From assembly GCA_017614465.1 (NCBI GenBank), contig JAGABW010000015.1, positions 1 through 33,080 on the forward strand: a DNA stretch of 33,080 bases, in the 5' to 3' direction. The stretch's first letter is position 1. Every line of letters begins with the position of its first letter. A program made the position numbers and the translations under genes. This DNA comes from Bacteroidaceae bacterium (lineage in GTDB: Bacteria > Bacteroidota > Bacteroidia > Bacteroidales > Bacteroidaceae). Shown piece after piece: positions 1-8,602 of the stretch. The notes beneath the pieces were generated by a model, which was not told where the DNA came from, made no database searches, and worked only from the letters and a program-made list of their open reading frames with translations.

Positions 1-35
1 GATGTTGAATTTGTCACCGAATGATAATCCCCCCC

Positions 36-71
36 ACAAACTTGTGCAACCAACAAAATGTAGTACCTTTG
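36..71 (+). promoter_or_regulatory. Candidate Bacteroidetes promoter
   Basis: TACCTTTG at 64-71 fits the Bacteroidetes -7 box TAnnTTTG, with a TTG about 20 nt upstream near 43-45. It would drive the damaged reading frame that opens at 88. The -33 match is short, so this is tentative. Confidence 0.35.
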
Positions 72-87
72 TGTGGTGAAATAAAAA

Positions 88-303
88 GATTTCTTTGACT
101 GTAAGCCGTCCATAGGCAAAGCAAGAACTGTTTTTGATGCATATCAAGGCGGAAGGGAACGCTTATCGACCCAAAATACTGAATATTATGGTTGGAATCA
201 GACCTATACTCACTCAAATGGTATAACAGAAGCATCTCACATGAGAAATTCGATAAATAGTTATTTTAGCAAAGTTTGGAACAAATTTAAGAAGTTATGG
301 TAA
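88..303 (+). pseudogene. Fragment of an unrecognised protein, start codon missing
   Basis: This frame is open for 71 codons after a stop at 85-87 and ends at TAA 301-303. It has no ATG, GTG or TTG until an ATG at 241, which would leave only 20 residues. The translated stretch has a protein-like composition: a Gly/Arg turn followed by a Tyr/Asn/Thr-rich segment and a basic-aromatic C-terminus ending FKKLW. That suggests the 3' end of a gene whose 5' part is lost or frameshifted. A separate short frame at the window edge (codons 1-8, stop 22-24) may be the tail of another gene. I do not recognise the family. The last codons overlap the start of the next small gene (ATGGTAA at 297-303), an arrangement typical of translationally coupled genes. 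Confidence 0.3.
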
Positions 304-398
304 TTAAAAGGACTTTTGCAGTGATTGTTTGCATCTTATTAATGTTCTATGCTGCAGTACAGTGTCAGTGTAATCACCAATCTGATGTCGATACATAA
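297..398 (+). CDS. Small hydrophobic peptide, possibly secreted or a lipoprotein
   Basis: This is a 33-residue frame beginning at ATG 297, inside the last codons of the preceding fragment, and ending at TAA 396-398, just before a strong terminator. Residues 2-5 carry Lys/Arg and residues 7-21 form an Ala/Val/Ile/Leu-rich helix. VQCQC follows, so the layout is that of a signal peptide with a possible lipobox-like cysteine, or a single-pass membrane peptide. Only about ten polar residues follow. No family is recognised. It could be the immunity or anchor partner of the broken upstream gene, or a chance frame; the coupling and the terminator directly after it are the only support. Confidence 0.3.
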   Translation: MVIKRTFAVIVCILLMFYAAVQCQCNHQSDVDT

Positions 399-407
399 TA
401 CACTAAT

Positions 408-453
408 GATATGAACCCCGAAAGTTATACAAAAAACTTTCGGGGTTCATATC
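408..453. terminator. Perfect 19-bp hairpin, bidirectional terminator
   Basis: Arms 408-426 and 435-453 are exact reverse complements around an 8-nt A-rich loop (427-434). The stem contains a run of four C pairing with four G. It separates the small genes at the window start from the histidine operon. No long U tract follows, so termination is inferred from stem strength and position. Confidence 0.65.
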
Positions 454-614
454 ACATTTAGACACATACTTATTTCTTATTATCACAACACAATAAAAAA
501 CAAACACCTGATTTTTCACAGACATATGTTGCATTTCATGCAATTATCACTGACTTAATAACATATAAACACAAAATTATCAGTAATTATATTAAGAAAA
601 TCATAAATTCTTCG

Positions 615-622
615 TAACTTTG
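615..622 (+). promoter_or_regulatory. hisH promoter -7 box (TAACTTTG)
   Basis: TAACTTTG is an exact match to the Bacteroidetes -7 element TAnnTTTG. Transcription normally starts a few bases downstream, about 628-630, while the hisH ATG is at 632. The mRNA would have almost no 5' leader. The in-frame TTG at 620 lies inside this box and therefore cannot be the start codon. Confidence 0.6.
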
Positions 623-631
623 CACCATATT

Positions 632-1222
632 ATGCAGATATCTATAATTAAATATAACGCAGGAAACATTTGTTCTGTTGACAATGCTTTCAAACGACTC
701 GGTATTGAACCTATCATTACCGACGATCCAGAAATCATCAAAAGCTCAGACAAAGTAATTTTTCCAGGACAAGGCGAAGCTGGCTGCACAATGCAGTACT
801 TACGCGAGAGACAATTAGACACGCTCATTAAAGAGTTGAAACAACCAGTACTCGGCATCTGTATCGGAATGCAACTTATGTGCCGACACAGCGACGAAGC
901 CAATACTGATTGTCTTGGCATCTTTGATGTTGATGTGAAACGATTCGTACCCAACCAGCACAATCAGAAAGTGCCACAAATGGGATGGAACACAATAGAG
1001 GATACAAAATCAGAACTGTTTGCAAACTTCAACAAACAAGAGTTCGTGTATTTTGTACATAGCTACTATGTGCCTCTATGCGAGAACACAATCGCTACAA
1101 CAAACTATATACAACCATATAGTGCAGCTTTGCATACACGCAACTTCTATGCAACACAATTTCACCCTGAGAAAAGTGGCATTATCGGAGAACAAATACT
1201 TAAGAACTTTCTTGAAATATGA
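632..1222 (+). CDS. hisH: Imidazole glycerol phosphate synthase, glutaminase subunit HisH
   Basis: HisH hydrolyses glutamine and channels ammonia to HisF, which makes imidazole glycerol phosphate and AICAR in histidine synthesis. The 196-residue protein is a class I glutamine amidotransferase: nucleophile Cys77 in GICIGMQ, and the His178/Glu180 pair in FHPEKSG near the C-terminus. Length is normal for the family (about 195-210). The start at ATG 632 gives MQISIIKYNAGN, the usual N-terminus; an upstream TTG at 620 falls inside the promoter. It is the first gene of hisH-hisA-hisF-hisIE and overlaps hisA by 4 nt (ATGA), so the two are probably translationally coupled. hisG, hisD, hisC and hisB are not in the window, so the pathway is split or lies elsewhere. 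Confidence 0.96.
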   Translation: MQISIIKYNAGNICSVDNAFKRLGIEPIITDDPEIIKSSDKVIFPGQGEAGCTMQYLRERQLDTLIKELKQPVLGICIGMQLMCRHSDEANTDCLGIFDVDVKRFVPNQHNQKVPQMGWNTIEDTKSELFANFNKQEFVYFVHSYYVPLCENTIATTNYIQPYSAALHTRNFYATQFHPEKSGIIGEQILKNFLEI

Positions 1223-1944
1223 TTGAAATCATTCCAGCGATAGATCTCATCGACGGCAAATGTGTCCGTTTGACAAAAGGCGATTACAACCAAAAAAAGG
1301 TTTACAACGACAACCCTTTAGAGGTTGCTAAACAATATGAAGACGCTGGTGTAAAACGATTACACTTGGTAGATTTGGACGGCGCACGTTCAAAACATGT
1401 TGTAAATATAAAAACCATAGAAGCAATTGCATCTCAAACTAAACTGGTTATTGATTTCGGAGGTGGAGTAAAAACCGATGATGACATCAAAAAAGTATTC
1501 AACGCAGGAGCTTCTATGATTACAGCTGGTAGTATAGCTGTAACCAACAAAGAACAGACTCTAAATTGGATTAAAACCTTCGGAGCCGACAGAATCATAC
1601 TTGGAGCCGACGTAAAGAATGGTTATATCAGCATTAACGGATGGAAAGAAGAAGGACAAGACCTGCTTCTGCCATTCATAAAATATTACACTGAACAGGG
1701 CATAACAAATGTTCTTTGTACTGATATCTCAAAGGACGGAATGCTACAAGGTCCCGCCGTTGAACTCTACAAAGAAATTCTCAACGTGCACCCTACCCTC
1801 AATCTGATTGCCAGCGGAGGTGTAAGTTCAATGCAAGATATATACAACCTCGATAAAGCAAACGTGAAACAAGTAGTTGTAGGCAAAGCCATATACGAAG
1901 GAAGAATCACACTTGAAGATATAAAAGATTGTAATAAATTGTAG
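1219..1944 (+). CDS. hisA: Phosphoribosyl-formimino-AICAR ribotide isomerase HisA
   Basis: HisA carries out the Amadori isomerisation of ProFAR to PRFAR, the substrate of HisF/HisH. The 241-residue protein is a TIM barrel with the expected catalytic aspartates Asp9 (PAIDLIDGK) and Asp131 (GADVKNG). It has the phosphate-binding glycine segments DFGGGV (79-84) and, late in the chain, ASGGV and VVGKAIYEG. Its ATG overlaps the hisH stop, and hisF follows after 25 nt. Nothing unusual in sequence or length. Confidence 0.97.
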   Translation: MIEIIPAIDLIDGKCVRLTKGDYNQKKVYNDNPLEVAKQYEDAGVKRLHLVDLDGARSKHVVNIKTIEAIASQTKLVIDFGGGVKTDDDIKKVFNAGASMITAGSIAVTNKEQTLNWIKTFGADRIILGADVKNGYISINGWKEEGQDLLLPFIKYYTEQGITNVLCTDISKDGMLQGPAVELYKEILNVHPTLNLIASGGVSSMQDIYNLDKANVKQVVVGKAIYEGRITLEDIKDCNKL

Positions 1945-1969
1945 GACAAACGTATAACAACATATAACA

Positions 1970-2725
1970 GTGTTAGCAAAACGAATCATACCCTGTCTTG
2001 ATATTAAAGACGGAACAACGGTAAAAGGAACCAACTTTGTTGGACTGCGCGAGGCTGGAGATCCTATTGAATTAGGAAAACTCTATAGCGAACAAGGTGC
2101 CGACGAACTGGTTTATCTCGACATAACAGCAAGCCACGAAGGAAGAAAAACCTTCACGCAATTAGTAACCCGAATTGCAAGAGAAATAAATATACCATTC
2201 ACTGTAGGCGGAGGAATCAACGAACTTAAAGATGTTGACAGACTACTAAACGCAGGAGCTGACAAAATAAGCATAAACTCTGCCGCTATCAGAAATCCAG
2301 AACTAATCGACGATATTGCCAAACATTTTGGAAGTCAGGTATGCGTGGTTGCAATCGATGCAAAACAGACTGACGAAGGATGGCGCTGCTTCCTTAACGG
2401 AGGACGACTGCAAACTGAATTCGACCTCTTTAAATGGGCACGTGAAGCTAACGACAGAGGTGCAGGAGAAATCCTTTTCACCAGCATGGATCATGATGGT
2501 GTGAAACAAGGATATGCCGACGATGCTTTAAGAAAACTCTCTGACGAATTATCAATCCCTGTAATCGCATCAGGAGGCGCAGGAAAGAAAGAACACTTCC
2601 GCGACACATTCATCAACGGACATTCTGATGCCGCATTGGCAGCCAGCGTTTTCCATTTTGGAGAAATACCAATTCCAGAACTAAAACAATATCTGAGAAA
2701 TGAGGGTATAGAAGTTCGTTTATAA
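1970..2725 (+). CDS. hisF: Imidazole glycerol phosphate synthase, cyclase subunit HisF
   Basis: HisF is the cyclase half of IGP synthase. It uses ammonia delivered from HisH to convert PRFAR into imidazole glycerol phosphate and AICAR. The 251-residue TIM barrel has the catalytic aspartates Asp11 (IPCLDIKDG) and Asp130 (VAIDAKQ), phosphate loops TVGGGI (78-83) and ASGGAG, and the usual C-terminal [15 protein letters not shown]. The start is GTG at 1970: translation from it gives [11 protein letters not shown], the standard N-terminus, and no suitable ATG is nearby. It lies 25 nt after hisA and 36 nt before hisIE. Confidence 0.97.
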   Translation: MLAKRIIPCLDIKDGTTVKGTNFVGLREAGDPIELGKLYSEQGADELVYLDITASHEGRKTFTQLVTRIAREINIPFTVGGGINELKDVDRLLNAGADKISINSAAIRNPELIDDIAKHFGSQVCVVAIDAKQTDEGWRCFLNGGRLQTEFDLFKWAREANDRGAGEILFTSMDHDGVKQGYADDALRKLSDELSIPVIASGGAGKKEHFRDTFINGHSDAALAASVFHFGEIPIPELKQYLRNEGIEVRL

Positions 2726-2761
2726 TAACCGAAAAATATAACAAGTAAAATATATAACAAC

Positions 2762-3373
2762 ATGTCAATAGATTTCAGTAAAATGGATGGTTTGGTACCA
2801 GCCATTGTTCAAGACGACAAAACTTTAAAAGTTCTAATGCTTGGCTTCATGAATGAAGAAGCATACAAGAAAACTGTTGAAACAAAACAAGTTACTTTCT
2901 GGAGCAGAAGCCGCAAATGCCTCTGGACAAAAGGAGAGACAAGCGGAAACTTCCTTAAAGTTGTTTCAATCGATGTAGACTGCGACAACGACACATTGTT
3001 AATCAAAGCTAATCCAACCGGTCCTGTATGCCACACTGGTGCAGATACTTGTTGGAACGAGAAAAATGATAACCCAATCATGTTCCTAACCGAACTACAA
3101 CGCTTCATTGAAAAACGTCACGAAGAAATGCCTGAAGGTTCATACACTACAAGCCTTTTCAAGGACGGTTTAAGCAGAATGACTCAAAAAGTCGGAGAAG
3201 AAGCTGTTGAGTTGGTTATTGAATCAATGAAAGGCGACAACGACAGACTTATCTACGAAGCATCAGATATGATATACCACCTGATTGTGCTTCTCACATC
3301 TAAAGGTTTGTCTATCGAAAATATCGCTAAAGAACTCATTGAACGCCACGACCCAAATTGGCACAAGCATTAA
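2762..3373 (+). CDS. hisI: Bifunctional phosphoribosyl-AMP cyclohydrolase / phosphoribosyl-ATP pyrophosphohydrolase HisIE
   Basis: This is a fusion of the second and third steps of histidine synthesis. Residues 1-110 are the cyclohydrolase domain: the [18 protein letters not shown] motif, the Mg-binding DVDCDND and the Zn-site cysteines in the CDND and GADTCW segments. Residues 114-203 are the pyrophosphohydrolase domain, an all-helical MazG-like fold with [12 protein letters not shown] and the acidic [13 protein letters not shown] helix. At 203 residues the length fits HisIE fusions. It is the fourth and last his gene of this cluster and is followed after 60 nt by an ABC ATPase gene on the same strand, without an obvious terminator between. 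Confidence 0.96.
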   Translation: MSIDFSKMDGLVPAIVQDDKTLKVLMLGFMNEEAYKKTVETKQVTFWSRSRKCLWTKGETSGNFLKVVSIDVDCDNDTLLIKANPTGPVCHTGADTCWNEKNDNPIMFLTELQRFIEKRHEEMPEGSYTTSLFKDGLSRMTQKVGEEAVELVIESMKGDNDRLIYEASDMIYHLIVLLTSKGLSIENIAKELIERHDPNWHKH

Positions 3374-3433
3374 TTACAAGTCTAAAGTAATAACACTGAG
3401 CTTTTTAAGCAACAAATAATAATTGATTCGCAT

Positions 3434-4219
3434 ATGCTCATCAACTACAAGAACGTAAACGTCTATCAAGAAGTACAAGAAGTACTCTCAGATGTAACAT
3501 TCTGCATAAACGAAGGCGAATTCGTTTACATAATCGGTAAAGTGGGATCGGGTAAAAGCTCCCTACTGAAAACGATTTACGGCGAATTGCCTTTGAACGA
3601 AGGAGAAGCCGTGGTTATGGATCATAACATGGTGGAGTTGAAGAACAAGCACTTACCTGAATTAAGACGTAAATTAGGTATTATATTCCAAGACTTCCAG
3701 CTACTTACAGACAGAAACGTCGAAGCAAACCTGAAATTTGTACTTAAGGCAACTGGATGGAAAGACAAAAACGAGATTGAGGAACGCATACAACAGGTTC
3801 TTCAATTAGTCGGAATGGAAACCAAAGGATATAAACTACCAAGCGAATTGTCAGGTGGTGAACAACAACGTATTGCCATTGCCAGAGCCATACTCAATAG
3901 GCCTCAACTGATATTGGCTGATGAGCCAACGGGAAACCTCGACATGGAAACAAGTAACAAAATAACTGAACTTCTAAGAAGAATTGTAAAAGAATACAAT
4001 TCCACAGTTATTATGATTACTCACAATCTAAGCATGCTCGAAAAGTACCCAGGACGAGTATTTTTATGCAAAGACCACAAATTGAATGAAATAAAGGATT
4101 ATAAATTCAATCCTGAAACATCTGTGGACGAAAATGTTAAGGATGAAAATAACACAGTAAAAAAAGAGGAAATCAACGACGATATAATCATCCTTGAAGA
4201 TATAAACGAGACAAAATAA
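3434..4219 (+). CDS. ftsE: FtsE-type ABC transporter ATPase with acidic C-terminal tail
   Basis: This is a cytoplasmic ATP-binding subunit resembling FtsE, which with FtsX links cell division to peptidoglycan hydrolase activation. Motifs in order: Walker A GKVGSGKSS (35-43), Q-loop Gln86 (FQDFQ), signature LSGGEQQR (139-146), Walker B LILADEPTGNLD (159-170), and the H-loop His197 (MITHN). Residues about 225-261 are an extra Asp/Glu/Lys-rich, probably disordered tail. No ftsX-like permease gene is next to it, so the FtsE assignment rests on the ATPase similarity alone; LolD- or MacB-like ATPases are the main alternative. It lies between hisIE and lysC with gaps of 60 and 34 nt, probably co-transcribed with the amino-acid genes. 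Confidence 0.8.
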   Translation: MLINYKNVNVYQEVQEVLSDVTFCINEGEFVYIIGKVGSGKSSLLKTIYGELPLNEGEAVVMDHNMVELKNKHLPELRRKLGIIFQDFQLLTDRNVEANLKFVLKATGWKDKNEIEERIQQVLQLVGMETKGYKLPSELSGGEQQRIAIARAILNRPQLILADEPTGNLDMETSNKITELLRRIVKEYNSTVIMITHNLSMLEKYPGRVFLCKDHKLNEIKDYKFNPETSVDENVKDENNTVKKEEINDDIIILEDINETK

Positions 4220-4253
4220 TTGTAAAACTAAAAAGAAAAAACTATACATAATT

Positions 4254-5570
4254 ATGAAAGTAATGAAATTTGGTGGAACTTCAGTTGGTTCACCACAAAG
4301 AATGAAAAATGTCGTTGAACTTATAAACGACTCTGAACAGAAAATTGTTGTACTGTCAGCGATGTCAGGAACAACTAATATGCTTTATGAAATTTGTGAT
4401 TATCTTTATAAGAAAAATACTGTCGGTGCAAACGAAATCATCAACGCTATGGAAGAAAAATACCAACAGCACGTTGATGAATTATATACAACTAACGAAT
4501 ACAAACAAAAAACTCTTGAATTCCTAAAACAAGAATTCGACTATCTTCGTTCTTTTGCAAAAGGTGCATTCACTATGTTCGAAGAGAAAATCGTTGTTGC
4601 ACAAGGTGAGATTCTTAGTACAAACATGGTTACTAACTATCTTATCGAACAAGGATACAAGGCAATGCTTCTTCCTGCATTGGATTTCATGAGAACCGAC
4701 AAAAACGACGAACCTGATTTTGCATATATCAGAGAAAACTGCAAGGCTATCCTTGAAAAGAATGCTGATTACAACATTTACATAACTCAAGGATTCATCT
4801 GCCGTAATGCATACGATGAGGTTGACAACTTGAAACGTGGAGGTTCTGACTATACTGCATCACTCATCGGAGCTGCTATTGAAGCTGATGAAATCCAAAT
4901 CTGGACCGATATCGACGGTATGCACAACAATGACCCTCGTTTCGTTGAAAACACTCAACCTGTAAGCAATCTTAATTTCGAAGAAGCAAGCGAACTCGCT
5001 TACTTCGGAGCAAAGATCCTGCACCCTACTTGTGTGCTTCCTGCTAAATTCGCTGGTGTTCCTGTAAAACTCCTTAACACAATGCAACCAGATGCACCAG
5101 GTACTGTTATCAGCAACAAGACTGAACGCGGAAAGATCAAGGCTGTAGCAGCAAAAGACGATATCACAGTTATCAACATCACTTCAAGCAGAATGCTGCT
5201 CGCTTATGGTTTCTTACGTAAAGTGTTTGAAATATTCGAAACCTACAAGACAAGTATCGATATGGTTACAACCAGCGAAGTTGGTGTATCTGTAACAATC
5301 GACAACACAAGCAACCTCACAGAAATTCTTAACGAGCTCAAGAAGTTAGGAACTGTGAAGATGGATATGAACATGTGTATCATTTGCGTTGTAGGAGACT
5401 TGGATTGGCATAACATCGGATTCGAAGCAATTGCAACTGACACATTGAAAGGTATTCCTGTACGCATGATATCATACGGAGGTAGCAACCACAACATCTC
5501 ATTCCTCGTTGCTGCAGAAGACAAAAAACGTGCATTACAATCACTCAGCGATCACCTCTTTAACAAATAA
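4254..5570 (+). CDS. lysC: Aspartate kinase, monofunctional
   Basis: Aspartate kinase phosphorylates aspartate, the entry step to lysine/diaminopimelate, threonine and methionine. The 438-residue protein has the KFGGTS motif (5-10) binding ATP and aspartate, GGSDYTAS (196-203), WTDIDG (217-222) and FGAKILHP, all in the kinase domain. From about residue 300 to the end lie two ACT-type regulatory domains, usual for feedback control by lysine or threonine. There is no homoserine dehydrogenase fusion. The gene stops 5 nt before lysA, which strongly suggests a lysine/DAP role and a shared transcript. Confidence 0.93.
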   Translation: MKVMKFGGTSVGSPQRMKNVVELINDSEQKIVVLSAMSGTTNMLYEICDYLYKKNTVGANEIINAMEEKYQQHVDELYTTNEYKQKTLEFLKQEFDYLRSFAKGAFTMFEEKIVVAQGEILSTNMVTNYLIEQGYKAMLLPALDFMRTDKNDEPDFAYIRENCKAILEKNADYNIYITQGFICRNAYDEVDNLKRGGSDYTASLIGAAIEADEIQIWTDIDGMHNNDPRFVENTQPVSNLNFEEASELAYFGAKILHPTCVLPAKFAGVPVKLLNTMQPDAPGTVISNKTERGKIKAVAAKDDITVINITSSRMLLAYGFLRKVFEIFETYKTSIDMVTTSEVGVSVTIDNTSNLTEILNELKKLGTVKMDMNMCIICVVGDLDWHNIGFEAIATDTLKGIPVRMISYGGSNHNISFLVAAEDKKRALQSLSDHLFNK

Positions 5571-5575
5571 GAACT

Positions 5576-6718
5576 ATGGTAGCAACACCTTATTATATAT
5601 ATGACACAAAACTGCTGAAAGATACTCTTGACGCAATCAATAAAGCTGCAAGTACTATAGAAAATAGTCATGTGCATTACGCTGTAAAAGCTTGTACAAA
5701 CCCTAAAGTCTTGGATATAATCTGCGAAGCCGGATTAGGTATAGACTGTGTCAGCGGTGGAGAAATCGAAACTGTCATCAATGCAGGGTTCAATCCAAAC
5801 TCTATCATGTTTGCAGGAGTGGGAAAAGCTGACTGGGAAATACAAACTGCACTTGACAATAATATATTCTGTTTCGTTGTTGAAAGTATTCCTGAACTTG
5901 AAGTAATCAACGAAATTGCAGGTAAAAACAACAAAATAGCACAAGTTTGCTTGAGAATCAATCCTAATGTAGGCGCACATACTCATGCAAATATCGTTAC
6001 TGGATTGTCTGAGAATAAGTTTGGTATAAATATGGACGACATGATGGATGTCATCAAAAAATGTTCAGACCTTGCCAACATAAAATTCATGGGACTCCAC
6101 TTCCACATTGGTAGTCAGATTCTCGACATGAAAGATTTCGAAGCACTTTGCAGAAGAATCAATGAACTGCAAGACAAACTTGAAGCAGCAAATATCCGCG
6201 CTGAAATCATCGACGTTGGTGGTGGACTCGGTATCGATTATGATAACCCAGAAGAAAACCCTATCCCTGATTTCGATTCTTATTTCAGCGTATTCCGCAA
6301 CACATTGAAACTACGTCCAAAACAACAACTCCACTTTGAATTAGGACGCTCTGTTGTTGGACAATGTGGCAGACTTATCACTAAGGTGCTCTATGTTAAG
6401 AAAAGCGGACCAAAACAATTTGCAATCGTCGATGCTGGATTTACAGACCTCATACGACCTGCATTATATAATGCAAGACATAAAATCATTAACCTTAGCA
6501 ACACTGGTGATGATCTTGAAACATACGATGTAGTGGGTCCTATCTGCGAATCAAGTGATGTCTTTGACAAAGATGTACGCCTTAGCAAGACAAAAAGAGG
6601 CGACGTGTTGGCAATCTTATCTGCAGGAGCATATGGCGAGATCATGGCTTCTCAATACAACTGCAGAAAATTACCACAAGGCTACACAACAGAAGACATA
6701 ATGACAGACAACAAATAA
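5576..6718 (+). CDS. lysA: Diaminopimelate decarboxylase
   Basis: LysA removes CO2 from meso-diaminopimelate to give L-lysine, using PLP. The 380-residue protein is a fold-type III decarboxylase: the PLP lysine Lys38 in HYAVKACTN, HFHIGS (175-180), the glycine-rich phosphate loop GGGLGIDY (215-222), and the dimer-interface active-site segment GPICESSDVF with Cys324. The strand segment reads ELGRSVV, where many homologues have EPGR. The start ATG lies 5 nt after lysC, indicating coupling. It is the last gene of the his-ftsE-lys run; a sigma-54-like promoter for grpE begins 11 nt after its stop. Confidence 0.95.
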   Translation: MVATPYYIYDTKLLKDTLDAINKAASTIENSHVHYAVKACTNPKVLDIICEAGLGIDCVSGGEIETVINAGFNPNSIMFAGVGKADWEIQTALDNNIFCFVVESIPELEVINEIAGKNNKIAQVCLRINPNVGAHTHANIVTGLSENKFGINMDDMMDVIKKCSDLANIKFMGLHFHIGSQILDMKDFEALCRRINELQDKLEAANIRAEIIDVGGGLGIDYDNPEENPIPDFDSYFSVFRNTLKLRPKQQLHFELGRSVVGQCGRLITKVLYVKKSGPKQFAIVDAGFTDLIRPALYNARHKIINLSNTGDDLETYDVVGPICESSDVFDKDVRLSKTKRGDVLAILSAGAYGEIMASQYNCRKLPQGYTTEDIMTDNK

Positions 6719-6729
6719 ATATCTTCTGT

Positions 6730-6747
6730 TTGGCACACTCTTTGCAT
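6730..6747 (+). promoter_or_regulatory. Sigma-54-like promoter upstream of grpE
   Basis: TTGGCAC (6730-6736) and TTTGCAT (6741-6747) fit the -24/-12 consensus TGGCAC-N5-TTGCA. The invariant GG (6732-6733) and GC (6744-6745) are separated by exactly 10 nt. Transcription would start near 6757, 23 nt before the grpE ATG at 6780. No good TAnnTTTG box is present in the 61-nt gap (only ACTCTTTG). The function is inferred from sequence only; no activator gene is visible nearby. Confidence 0.5.
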
Positions 6748-6779
6748 AGGATTTGGTAAAACTCAAACCATACAAGAAA

Positions 6780-7358
6780 ATGAAAGAAAACAACGAAGAC
6801 ATTAAAAAATCGCAAGATATTGAAATAGAAGACAATAATGAGCAAAACGAGGCGTGTTGTGACTCAAAAAACACAGAGGAATCTGATAATGAACAAGATT
6901 CATTAGAAGCACAATTAGCTAAGGCTCAGGAAGAAATCGCAGAACTAAAGGATAAGAATCTCAGACAGATTGCAGAATTCGACAACTATCGTAAACGCGT
7001 TCTGAAAGAGAAAGCAGACCTTATCCTTAATGGTGGCGAAAAAATCCTAACTAATATTCTGCCTATTATAGATGATCTGGAACGTGCCCAACAAGGTATG
7101 GTACAGATGACCGATGTAAACGCTGTAAAAGAAGGAGTTAATCTGATTATCGATAAATTCATGAAATTCCTTAAGAGTGAAGGCGTTGCACAAATTGAGA
7201 CAGAAGGCAAAGATTTTGATGTTAATTTCCACGAAGCAATAACTATGATTCCTGCACCATCTGACGAGATGAAAGGTAAGGTCATTGATTGTGTAAGCAA
7301 AGGATATACCTTGAACGACAAGGTTATACGTTATGCAAAAGTTGTTGTAGGTGAATAA
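6780..7358 (+). CDS. grpE: Nucleotide exchange factor GrpE
   Basis: GrpE releases ADP from DnaK in the Hsp70 folding cycle. The 192-residue protein starts with a polar, acidic disordered segment (1-40), then a long coiled coil (about 41-90, QLAKAQEEIAELKDKNLRQ) with the conserved AEFDNYRKR. The C-terminal beta domain ends KGYTLNDKVIRYAKVVVG, the typical GrpE tail. I place the start at ATG 6780; an in-frame TTG at 6753 would add nine residues but lies at the expected transcription start of the sigma-54-like promoter. dnaJ follows after 43 nt. dnaK is not in the window. Confidence 0.95.
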   Translation: MKENNEDIKKSQDIEIEDNNEQNEACCDSKNTEESDNEQDSLEAQLAKAQEEIAELKDKNLRQIAEFDNYRKRVLKEKADLILNGGEKILTNILPIIDDLERAQQGMVQMTDVNAVKEGVNLIIDKFMKFLKSEGVAQIETEGKDFDVNFHEAITMIPAPSDEMKGKVIDCVSKGYTLNDKVIRYAKVVVGE

Positions 7359-7401
7359 TTATCAAAATTATAAATAAAAAGAAGGTTTTAGGACATAAAA
7401 C

Positions 7402-8565
7402 ATGGCAAAAAGAGATTACTACGAGGTTCTTGGAGTCGAGAAGACAGCAAGCGCAGATCAAATAAAAAGTGCTTATAAGAAAATGGCTATAAAATATCAC
7501 CCAGACAGAAATCCGGGTGACAAAGAAGCCGAAACAAAGTTTAAAGAAGCAGCTGAAGCATATGACGTTTTGCGCGATCCTGAAAAACGTCAAAGATACG
7601 ACCGATTTGGACCTGAAGGTGTGAACGGAATGGGAGGATTCAATGCCCAGAACATGGACATGAACGACATCTTCTCTATGTTCGGCGATATGTTTGAAGG
7701 ATTTGGAGGATTCCGAGGATTTGGTGGATTTGGAGGCGGAGGACGCCAACAACATGCTCCAGTATACCGAGGACAAGACCAACGTTTGAAGGTAGAACTT
7801 ACTTTAGACGAAATTGTCAACGGTACCACAAAGAAATTCAAACTAAAGAAACATGTAGCATGTCCTCACTGTCATGGTTCAGGTAGTAGCGACGGACAAA
7901 AAGAGACATGTCCTTCATGTAACGGTTCTGGATATATTATCAAGACCCAACAGAGTATCTTCGGAGTAATGCGCAGCCAAAGCGTTTGTCCTCACTGCCA
8001 CGGAGAAGGCTCAGTTATCAAAAACAAATGCCAACACTGTAATGGTGATGGTATCGTAATGGGTGAAGAAATCGTTGAAGTTAATTTCCCTGCAGGACTT
8101 GCCGACGGCATGATTCTCAATGTCAACGGCAAAGGCGGCGCTGGAAAACACAACGGACAAAACGGTGACTTACACATCATCATCAAAGAACAAGCTAACA
8201 AGGAACTGATCAGAGACGGAAACGACCTTATCTATAATCTTGTACTCACTATACCACAAGCCATTCTTGGTGGACAAGTTGAGGTGCCAACAATCGACGG
8301 CAAGGCAAAAATAACCATACAGCCGGGAACTCAACCAGGTACAGTACTGAGACTGAAAGGAAAAGGTATTCCTGAAGTACAAGGATACAACAAAGGACAA
8401 AGAGGTGATGAAGTCATCAATATCAGTGTTTATGTTCCAGAGACACTTACACGTGAGGAAAAACAAGCTATCACCAACTTCCAGACAAGCGACAATTTTA
8501 CACCAACCGATAGTATAAAGGAAAAAATCATAAGAAAATTCCGATCATACTTCGGAGAAAAGTAA
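7402..8565 (+). CDS. dnaJ: Chaperone protein DnaJ
   Basis: DnaJ is the class A Hsp40 that delivers clients to DnaK and stimulates its ATPase. The 387-residue protein shows all expected parts: J domain with His-Pro-Asp at 33-35 (KYHPDRN), a Gly/Phe-rich linker (about 74-118), four CxxCxGxG zinc modules beginning at Cys154, Cys170, Cys196 and Cys210, and the C-terminal substrate-binding beta sandwich (about 220-370). It is 43 nt downstream of grpE and 37 nt upstream of folC. It most likely shares the grpE promoter. Confidence 0.97.
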   Translation: MAKRDYYEVLGVEKTASADQIKSAYKKMAIKYHPDRNPGDKEAETKFKEAAEAYDVLRDPEKRQRYDRFGPEGVNGMGGFNAQNMDMNDIFSMFGDMFEGFGGFRGFGGFGGGGRQQHAPVYRGQDQRLKVELTLDEIVNGTTKKFKLKKHVACPHCHGSGSSDGQKETCPSCNGSGYIIKTQQSIFGVMRSQSVCPHCHGEGSVIKNKCQHCNGDGIVMGEEIVEVNFPAGLADGMILNVNGKGGAGKHNGQNGDLHIIIKEQANKELIRDGNDLIYNLVLTIPQAILGGQVEVPTIDGKAKITIQPGTQPGTVLRLKGKGIPEVQGYNKGQRGDEVINISVYVPETLTREEKQAITNFQTSDNFTPTDSIKEKIIRKFRSYFGEK

Positions 8566-8602
8566 AAGAATATAAATCATACAGAATCAACTACATCAAT
8601 TA

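Noticed and set aside
620-631. TTG at 620 as the hisH start
   Set aside because: The TTG is part of the TAACTTTG promoter box; ATG 632 gives the standard HisH N-terminus.
6753-6779. TTG at 6753 as the grpE start
   Set aside because: It lies at the expected transcription start of the sigma-54-like promoter and adds residues atypical of GrpE; ATG 6780 is preferred.
7324-7782. 152-codon minus-strand frame
   Set aside because: It is antisense to grpE/dnaJ and has no recognisable domain.
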